Source of the DNA: Arthrobacter rhizosphaerae
GTDB taxonomy: Bacteria > Actinomycetota > Actinomycetes > Actinomycetales > Micrococcaceae
Length of the DNA stretch: 45,928 nt
Assembly (NCBI RefSeq): GCF_023062595.1
Contig: NZ_JALLAN010000024.1
Span: 1-45,928, forward strand
Direction: 5' to 3'
The position numbers were made by a program, and so were the translations under genes. Positions 40,346 to 45,928 of this stretch are shown in pieces; the stretch's first letter is position 1; every line of letters starts with the position of its first letter. Below the pieces are notes generated by a model that saw only the letters and a list, made by a program, of their open reading frames with translations, was not told where the DNA came from and ran no database searches.

Positions 40346-41904
40346 TCCCGGAGGACCGACTGATGATGCAGACCCAGAAGCCGGGGGACAGGATTTTCCC
40401 TGACCAAACGGGGGAGCGGTACACCCTCCGGGCACAGAACGTCACCAAGAGATATGGAGCGACTGTTGCGCTCAACGACGCACACCTTGAGGTTAAAAAG
40501 GGTGAGTCACATGCACTCGTCGGACGAAACGGCGCCGGCAAATCGACGCTCGTTTCGATCCTCACCGGCCTTGCATCGCCTGACCAGGGAATCGTCGAGT
40601 TCTCAGGTCAAATCGCTCCACCGCTGACAGACCGGGAAGAGTGGCGTCGCAAGGTGGCGTGCGTGTATCAGAAGTCGACGATCATCCCCACCCTCTCGGT
40701 TGCGGAGAATCTCTATCTCAACCGACAGCAGCGATCGGGTCCGACGATTTCGTGGCGACGCATGCGCAGAGAGGCCCAGGAGCTGCTGGACAGCTGGTCC
40801 CTTCCTGTCAAGGCGGCCGATCTGGCCGACACGCTGACGGTCGAGCAGCGACAGATGGTGGAGATCGCCCGGGCACTTTCGTTCGGAGCCGATTTCATCA
40901 TCCTCGACGAGCCGACCGCTCAGCTCGACGGTAAGGGCATCGACCGCCTCTTCACCCGGATGCGCGCGCTCCAGGAAGGCGACATCTCTACTCTGTTCAT
41001 CAGTCACCACCTGGCGGAAATCTTTGAGATCTGCGACACCGTCACGGTTTTCAGGGACGCCCGACACATTCTCACCGCACCGGTCGCAAGCATGAACCAC
41101 GACGAACTTGTCTCCGCCATGACGGGCGAGCAGGGGAAGGTCGATCTCCGCGGTGGCGCATCGACCATTCGTGAAGGGGCTCCTGTCCTGACCGTCGATA
41201 AGTTGTCGCTGGATGGGCTGTACGACGGTGTCTCCTTCGACGTCGCGCCTGGCGAAGTGCTCGGTGTCACCGGGAGCGGGAGCAGCGGCCGCATCGCGCT
41301 GGCCGAATCGATCGCCGGTTTGCGCAAGCCATCGTCCGGAACCGTGCAAGTTGCGGGGCAAGCAGTGAAGCCCGGGAGCGTTCCCGACGCCTTGCGCGCC
41401 GGAATCGGGTTCGTGCCTAGAGATCGGCACCATGAAGGACTCGTCGAAGGTCTCAGCCTCGCTGAGAACATCACCATGACGGTACCCAGTCGTATTTCCC
41501 GACATGGCATTATCAGCAACAAGCGGCGCGATGCATTCGCGCAGCGGATGATCGATGAACTCAGTATCCGCGCGTCCGGACCCGAGCAGGTCGTCGGATC
41601 CTTGTCCGGCGGAAACCAGCAGAAAGTCGTGATGGGCCGGGCGATCGCGGATCGGCCAAAGGCCCTTGTCCTCATGCACCCCACCGCAGGGGTCGACGTT
41701 CGTTCGAAGGCCACGTTGCTGGAGTCGATCAATTCCGTTCGCTCTGATGGGGCGGCGGTCCTCATCGTCAGCGATGAGTTGGACGATCTGCGCCCCTGCG
41801 ACCGGCTCATCGTGATGGTACACGGACGCATCGTCAAAGAATTCAACCGAGATTGGGCCGACGCAGACGTCGTTGCCGCCACAGAAGGGATCACTGAACA
41901 ATGA
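40342..41904 (+). CDS. Sugar ABC importer, double ATPase (RbsA type)
   Basis: 520 residues. First ATPase half: Walker A GRNGAGKST (61-69), degenerate signature LTVEQRQMVEIARAL, Walker B DFIILDEPTAQLD, and H-loop ISHHL. Second half: degenerate Walker A GSGSSGRIAL, intact signature LSGGNQQKVVMGRA, Walker B-like ALVLMHPTAGVDVR. One full and one degenerate Walker A is the usual pattern in the ribose/galactose family. Four-base overlaps on both sides (ATGA) show a tightly coupled operon. It powers the permease in the cytoplasm. In the second Walker B the usual Glu is replaced by His (MHPTAG), as seen in some members of this family. Confidence 0.92.
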   Translation: MIPEDRLMMQTQKPGDRIFPDQTGERYTLRAQNVTKRYGATVALNDAHLEVKKGESHALVGRNGAGKSTLVSILTGLASPDQGIVEFSGQIAPPLTDREEWRRKVACVYQKSTIIPTLSVAENLYLNRQQRSGPTISWRRMRREAQELLDSWSLPVKAADLADTLTVEQRQMVEIARALSFGADFIILDEPTAQLDGKGIDRLFTRMRALQEGDISTLFISHHLAEIFEICDTVTVFRDARHILTAPVASMNHDELVSAMTGEQGKVDLRGGASTIREGAPVLTVDKLSLDGLYDGVSFDVAPGEVLGVTGSGSSGRIALAESIAGLRKPSSGTVQVAGQAVKPGSVPDALRAGIGFVPRDRHHEGLVEGLSLAENITMTVPSRISRHGIISNKRRDAFAQRMIDELSIRASGPEQVVGSLSGGNQQKVVMGRAIADRPKALVLMHPTAGVDVRSKATLLESINSVRSDGAAVLIVSDELDDLRPCDRLIVMVHGRIVKEFNRDWADADVVAATEGITEQ

Positions 41905-42929
41905 CTCAGCTTCAGACAGCGCCAGCAGGGACCGGAGGACTCGATCCTCGACCCCGGCGGCACTTGCAGATCGCACGACTGCGCGACCTGGCGTTGATTC
42001 CCGCCTTGATCCTCGTCTGTGCACTCGGTGCGATCATTAGCCCGGTGTTCCTGTCGCCGCAGAACCTGATTAACATCCTGCAGCAACAGTCCGAGATATC
42101 CCTCGTCGTCCTGGGGCAGGCCATTGTGATGATCGCAGGAAGGATGGACCTGTCGCTGGAATCGACGGTTGGTCTTGCCCCCGGCCTGGCAGCCTGGCTC
42201 ATCCTTCCCTCAGGGCTTGCCCACGGGCTGGGCGCTGAATTGCCCGGCTGGCTGGCCGTGCCGATTACGTTGCTCGCCGGTTTGATTGTGGGTTTGTTAA
42301 ACGGCCTTCTCATTGTGCGTTTCAGGCTTAACGGGTTCATAGTCACCCTCGGCATGTTGATCACTCTGCGGGGCCTGCTCAACGGGATCAGCGGGGGGCA
42401 GACGTTCTTCGGGCTTCCAGAGTCAATGACCTACCTGGGTTCGACCCGCTGGCTCGGCGCCCCGGCAGAGATCTGGGTGTCTTTGATCCTCTTCGCCAGC
42501 GGCATTTTCGTGCTCGGTTACACGCGGGTGGGCAGATCGCTATACGCCATAGGCGGCAACGCCGCCGCTGCGAAAGCCGGCGGCATCCGTGTCGACCGGA
42601 CAGTCTGGGTCGCCCTCATTGTTGCGAGCCTGCTCGCTGCCGTGGCCGGCATCATGCTCGCCGGTCGGCTCGGTTCTGTCGCTGCGGTGTCCGGCAACGG
42701 CTGGATCTTCACGGTCTTCGCAGCAGCCGTGATCGGAGGCATCAGCCTCAACGGCGGCCGGGGAACCATCTTTGGCGCGTTCACTGGCATCCTGCTTCTT
42801 TTCACTGTTCAGAACGTGCTCACCCTCGCAGGAGTATCCGCGAGCTGGATCAACTTCCTCAACGGAGCGATCATCCTCGGTGCGCTGGTCATCAGCCGCC
42901 TGGCATCCGGTAAGGACCAGAACGACTAA
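41901..42929 (+). CDS. Sugar ABC importer, permease (RbsC type)
   Basis: 342 residues with about ten hydrophobic helices, beginning LRDLALIPALILVCALGAII and ending INFLNGAIILGALVISRLA. The family signature region is present: RLNGFIVTLGMLITLRGLLN, YTRVGRSLYAIGGNAAAAKA (the ATPase-contact loop with G.N..AA..SGI-like residues) and VIGGISLNGGRGTIFGAFTG. It forms the membrane channel of the importer with the two preceding gene products. ATGA overlap with the ATPase gene. Confidence 0.93.
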   Translation: MTQLQTAPAGTGGLDPRPRRHLQIARLRDLALIPALILVCALGAIISPVFLSPQNLINILQQQSEISLVVLGQAIVMIAGRMDLSLESTVGLAPGLAAWLILPSGLAHGLGAELPGWLAVPITLLAGLIVGLLNGLLIVRFRLNGFIVTLGMLITLRGLLNGISGGQTFFGLPESMTYLGSTRWLGAPAEIWVSLILFASGIFVLGYTRVGRSLYAIGGNAAAAKAGGIRVDRTVWVALIVASLLAAVAGIMLAGRLGSVAAVSGNGWIFTVFAAAVIGGISLNGGRGTIFGAFTGILLLFTVQNVLTLAGVSASWINFLNGAIILGALVISRLASGKDQND

Positions 42930-43051
42930 GCGGCCTCTAACGCTCCTTTACTGAGCCGACTCCGGTTGGCGGAATGACATGAACGTAATACCCCTTGGAG
43001 GGCGTGCGGATCCTCGCTGCGCCCGGGAACGGATTTCAGGAGAATCAACGC

Positions 43052-44074
43052 ATGCAAGCTGTCAGTTACATTGGCGAACGCACGTTCGCCCTCACCGACG
43101 TCGAGCCTGAACCGGTTCGTCCGGGCACCGTCAGGGTCGAACCGGCTTATGTCGGTTTGTGTGGAACGGACCTTCATATTTTCCATGGGCATATGGATTC
43201 GAGGGTGACGAAACCGGCCATTATCGGTCATGAGATGGTGGGGATTATCGCCGAGATCGGTGCGGACGTCACCGGGTGGCGGATCGGTGATGTTGTGACC
43301 GTGATGCCGTTGATCTGGGATAACACGTGTCCGGCCTGCCTGGCGGGCCACACCCATATTTGCCAGAATCTGCAGTTCGTCGGAATCGACACCGCAGGCG
43401 CGTTGCAGCAGCAGTGGGTCGTCCCTTCAGAGCTTCTGGTCCGTGTGCCCGAGGGGGTATCACTCGTGCATGCGGCGCTGGTGGAGCCCGTCGCTGTCGC
43501 GGTCCATGACGTGCGCCGCTCAGAGCTCAGCAGCGGACAGCGGGCTGTCGTTATCGGTGCTGGACCGATTGGTGTTCTGATCGCGACCGTCGCTCGAAAC
43601 GTGGGTGCCGATGTGGCAGTCGTCGAGCTGGATCCGGGCCGGCGGGCGCTGGCGCGGGAGCTCGGCCTGACCACAGTCGATCCGGGTGAAATCGATCCCG
43701 GCGCGTGGGTAGCGGACTGGACGGACGGAGCGGGCGCCGACGTTGTCTTCGAGGTCGCTGGTGCAGCGGCAGCCATCCGCACCGCGACCTCCCTGGCGAA
43801 AGTGCGCGGTACCGTCGTCGTTGTCGCGATCCACCCGGAACCGCGCCCGGTGGACCTTCAACGGGTGTTCTGGCGTGAGCTGCGGATTCTCGGTGCCCGG
43901 GTCTACCAGCGCACCGATTTCGAGGAAGCTGTAAGGCTCATCGCAGCCGGGGTGATACCTGCCGGGCAGCTCATCACGGAGATCGTCCCGTTGAACGCAG
44001 TGCAGTCCGCGTTCGAGAAGCTGGAAACAGGGGCCGCACTGAAGGTACTCGTCGATGTCGGAGGCGCACTGTAA
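43052..44074 (+). CDS. Zinc-dependent sugar/polyol dehydrogenase (MDR family)
   Basis: 340 residues from ATG 43052 (AGGAG nine bases ahead). Catalytic zinc ligands: Cys in VGLCGTDLHIFHG (~37) and His-Glu in IIGHEMVG (~58). A structural-zinc-like loop, NTCPACLAGHTHICQN, has only three Cys instead of four. Rossmann motif VIGAGPIGVLIATVARNVGA followed by VVELD, the acidic end of the second strand, points to NAD over NADP. The best-known relatives oxidise sugar alcohols or aldose sugars (sorbitol-, L-threonine-, L-fucose-dehydrogenase-like). In this operon it would perform the first oxidation of the imported sugar. The stop overlaps the next start by one base. Confidence 0.85.
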   Translation: MQAVSYIGERTFALTDVEPEPVRPGTVRVEPAYVGLCGTDLHIFHGHMDSRVTKPAIIGHEMVGIIAEIGADVTGWRIGDVVTVMPLIWDNTCPACLAGHTHICQNLQFVGIDTAGALQQQWVVPSELLVRVPEGVSLVHAALVEPVAVAVHDVRRSELSSGQRAVVIGAGPIGVLIATVARNVGADVAVVELDPGRRALARELGLTTVDPGEIDPGAWVADWTDGAGADVVFEVAGAAAAIRTATSLAKVRGTVVVVAIHPEPRPVDLQRVFWRELRILGARVYQRTDFEEAVRLIAAGVIPAGQLITEIVPLNAVQSAFEKLETGAALKVLVDVGGAL

Positions 44075-44835
44075 TGAGCTCTTTCGATCTGAGAGGGAAA
44101 ACGGCGCTTATCACCGGGGCCAGCCGCGGTATCGGGTTGGCGATGGCGGAGTCTCTGGCAGCCGCGGGTGCCGATATTGTGGCGGTCTCGGCGACACTGA
44201 ATCCACAGGGATCAGCCGTGCAGGAAGCTGTCGAGTCGCACGGTCGGTCGTTTTCCGGGCACCGCGTGGACTTCGCGGACCCTGATGCCGTGGCTTCATT
44301 CGGGTCAGGCCTGGCCGGCAGCGGCACGCCGATCGATATTCTCATCAACAACGCGGGCACGATCGAGCGGGCGCCGGCAGCGGAGCACTCGGTGGACTCC
44401 TTTTCGCGGGTGATCCAGATAAACCTCACCAGCCAGTTCATCCTCACTCAGCTTATTGGACGCGGGATGCTGGCCCGGGGGAGTGGACGTATCATTTTCA
44501 CTGCGTCACTGCTCTCCTTCCAGGGAGGGATCAACGTTCCCGGGTACACCGCGTCCAAGTCGGCGGTCGCCGGACTGATCCGGGCTCTGGCCAACGAATG
44601 GACTGCGTCGGGGGTGACGGTCAACGGGATCGCGCCTGGATATATCGCCACCGACAACACGGCGGCACTGCGGGCGGACCCCGGCAGGACCCAAGCCATC
44701 CTGGACCGGATCCCCGCCGCCAGGTGGGGCGAGCCGGAGGATCTCGGTGGCGCCGCTGTTTTCTTGTCCTCTGACACTGCCCGCTATATCAGCGGCGTGA
44801 TCCTCCCGGTCGACGGCGGATGGCTCGGACGATGA
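44074..44835 (+). CDS. Short-chain dehydrogenase, KduD-like
   Basis: 253 residues. TGASRGIG (14-21) binds the cofactor, NNAG is at 92-95, and the catalytic set Ser145, Tyr158, Lys162 lies in FTASLLSFQGGINVPGYTAS K. The stretch LLSFQGGINVPGYTASKSAV plus APGYIATDNTAALR and DRIPAARWGEPEDLGGAAVF is characteristic of 2-dehydro-3-deoxy-D-gluconate 5-dehydrogenase (KduD). That enzyme interconverts 5-keto-4-deoxyuronate isomers and KDG. Beside a fucosidase it might instead act on a 2-keto-3-deoxy-fuconate-like intermediate. It feeds the aldolase and kinase downstream. Confidence 0.88.
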   Translation: MSSFDLRGKTALITGASRGIGLAMAESLAAAGADIVAVSATLNPQGSAVQEAVESHGRSFSGHRVDFADPDAVASFGSGLAGSGTPIDILINNAGTIERAPAAEHSVDSFSRVIQINLTSQFILTQLIGRGMLARGSGRIIFTASLLSFQGGINVPGYTASKSAVAGLIRALANEWTASGVTVNGIAPGYIATDNTAALRADPGRTQAILDRIPAARWGEPEDLGGAAVFLSSDTARYISGVILPVDGGWLGR

Positions 44836-45440
44836 GCGTCGGGATGGGACCATTGCTTCCGATCGCGGTGGTCGATAACGCCGGGCACGCGGAGGCCCTT
44901 GGTGCGGCACTTCTGGAAGGGGGTATCACTCAGGTCGAGGTGACTCTGCGCACCGGAGCGGCAATAGAGGTGATCCGCCGCCTTGCGCGGATCCCAGGAC
45001 TCACTGTGGGTGCGGGAACGGTTCTCTCCGCATCCGATGTCGCCCGCGTCACCGATGCCGGCGCCGAGTTCCTCATCAGTCCCGGTTGGGACGATGGTGT
45101 TCATCGGAGCGCCCTGGAGCACGGCCTTCCGTGGTTCCCCGGGGTCGCCACTGCCACGGAACTGATGACTGCCCGCGCCGCCGGGGTCCACACGGTGAAG
45201 ATCTTCCCCGCCGCACATCTGGGGGGCGTCGGCTTCATCGATGCACTGACCGCGGTCTTTCCCGAGACGACGTTTCTGCCCTCCGGAGGGATCCCCCTCG
45301 AGGAGGTCGCAGACTACCTCCTCCGCCCTTCAGTCCTTGCAGTGGGTGGAAGCTGGATAGCAAGCCGCTCCCTCATCGCCGCAGGATCCTTCGAGAAAAT
45401 CGTGGATACTTGCAAACACGCCATGAGGACACTGCAATGA
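44832..45440 (+). CDS. KDPG/KHG-type aldolase
   Basis: 202 residues from ATG 44832 (ATGA overlap with the SDR). The class I aldolase active site is complete: Glu36 in VEVTLRTG and the Schiff-base Lys123 in VHTVKIFPAA. GAGTVLSASD, FLISPGWDDGV, WFPGVATATEL and LPSGGIPLEEVADYL give the phosphate/substrate-binding loops. The usual reaction splits 2-keto-3-deoxy-6-phosphogluconate (or the galacto form) into pyruvate and glyceraldehyde 3-phosphate. With the kinase next to it this makes a KDG-to-central-metabolism module. Confidence 0.92.
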   Translation: MSVGMGPLLPIAVVDNAGHAEALGAALLEGGITQVEVTLRTGAAIEVIRRLARIPGLTVGAGTVLSASDVARVTDAGAEFLISPGWDDGVHRSALEHGLPWFPGVATATELMTARAAGVHTVKIFPAAHLGGVGFIDALTAVFPETTFLPSGGIPLEEVADYLLRPSVLAVGGSWIASRSLIAAGSFEKIVDTCKHAMRTLQ

Positions 45441-45928
45441 GGCGGCGCGTATACACCTTTGGTGAGACGATGGCCTTGTTTCGGACGGTGTCACCCGGAG
45501 GTATAGAGACGACCAGCGAGGCCAGGATAGGCATTGGTGGTGCGGACAGTAACGTTGCGATCGGCCTCAGCAGGCTGGGCGTGCCGGTCCTCTGGGCGGG
45601 CAGGGTCGGCGACGACTCCCTCGGGCGGCGTATCCAGCGGGAACTGCGGGCCGAGGGAATCCAGACCCATGCGGTCCTCGACCCGGCGCCCACCGGGCTG
45701 ATGGTCAAAGACCACCGCACACCGAACACCACCCAGGTCCTGTTCTATCGACACGCCAGCGCAGGCAGCCGCCTCACCCCGGCGGACATCCGTCGCGATC
45801 TGATCGCGGAGGCCGGCGTCGTCCATGTCACAGGGATCACAGCCTCGCTCTCCAGCTCAGCTGAGGACGCCACTTTCACTGCCATCGAGTACGCCCGCGA
45901 GGAAGGAGCCCTGGTCAGCTTCGACGTC
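45437..45928 (+). CDS. PfkB-family sugar kinase, KDG kinase-like (C-terminus beyond window)
   Basis: 164 residues visible, open to the right edge; ATGA overlap with the aldolase. The N-terminal PfkB signature is clear: TFGETMALFRT, IGIGGADSNVAIGLSRLGVP VLWAGRVGDDSLGRRIQREL RAEGI, then a lid-type strand (TGLMVKDHRTPNTTQVLFYR HASAGSRLTP). RTPNTTQVLFYR ASAGS resembles 2-keto-3-deoxygluconate kinases, where Tyr and Arg contact the keto acid. The catalytic GAGD motif lies beyond the edge. It should phosphorylate the 2-keto-3-deoxy acid for the preceding aldolase. Confidence 0.88.
   Translation, partial: MRRRVYTFGETMALFRTVSPGGIETTSEARIGIGGADSNVAIGLSRLGVPVLWAGRVGDDSLGRRIQRELRAEGIQTHAVLDPAPTGLMVKDHRTPNTTQVLFYRHASAGSRLTPADIRRDLIAEAGVVHVTGITASLSSSAEDATFTAIEYAREEGALVSFDV

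Noticed and set aside
40603..42024. 473-codon minus-strand frame
   Set aside because: Antisense shadow of the RbsA-type ATPase gene, which has all ABC motifs on the plus strand.

Overview
The window looks like an accessory region of a high-GC actinobacterium, most likely an Arthrobacter/Pseudarthrobacter-type member of the Micrococcaceae. The grounds are codon use, Shine-Dalgarno spacing, a zinc-ribbon pair and a DUF7793/STAS-like gene of a kind I associate with Arthrobacter, and SARP/BTAD regulators. This is an inference; no rRNA, intact tRNA or housekeeping gene is present to anchor it.

Region 1 (1-16.7 kb) is the most distinctive. It holds two subtilases (one partial, with FG-GAP repeats), a small I9-inhibitor-like protein, a trypsin-EndoG nuclease fusion, a six-blade propeller fused to a zinc metalloprotease, a HEAT-repeat protein with an MPGE-rich tail, a lipase-like hydrolase and the wreck of a second copy of it, and some small ORFs. 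None of the hydrolases shows a signal peptide. Among them lies a stand-alone SARP activator (11818-12525). Upstream of the genes I find repeated pairs of heptamers, roughly RTAACGS, separated by exactly four bases (11-bp period). In most cases a -10-like hexamer (TCTACT in three) follows 8-9 bp later. This is the known architecture of SARP-activated promoters and suggests one regulon of intracellular or unconventionally released hydrolases. It is my main candidate for an undescribed system.

Region 2 (16.7-26.9 kb) is a patchwork: an IS3-family end, copies of a palindrome/tRNA-like repeat, a small secreted protein, an isopenicillin-N-synthase-type 2OG-Fe(II) oxygenase, an SRPBCC gene cut by an in-frame amber codon, a vWA/solute-binding-like membrane-anchored protein, two small zinc-ribbon proteins, a STAS-like protein and a small leaderless membrane protein.

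Region 3 (26.9-36.5 kb) has a large SARP-nSTAND-propeller regulator divergent from a lipoprotein, with four good 11-bp-period heptamers (GRTACCG) between them. It is followed by an lprG-p55-like lipoprotein/MFS operon lying between two near-identical copies of a ~0.5-kb palindrome-bounded repeat, with dprA and IS3 remnants at its edges.

Region 4 (36.9 kb to the right edge) is a conventional sugar-use locus: a Tat-exported GH29 alpha-L-fucosidase divergent from an operon with an RbsABC-type importer, a zinc alcohol dehydrogenase, a KduD-like SDR, a KDPG-type aldolase and a PfkB-family KDG-type kinase (cut by the window edge). Both divergent promoters carry the same 12-bp motif, which suggests one local regulator.
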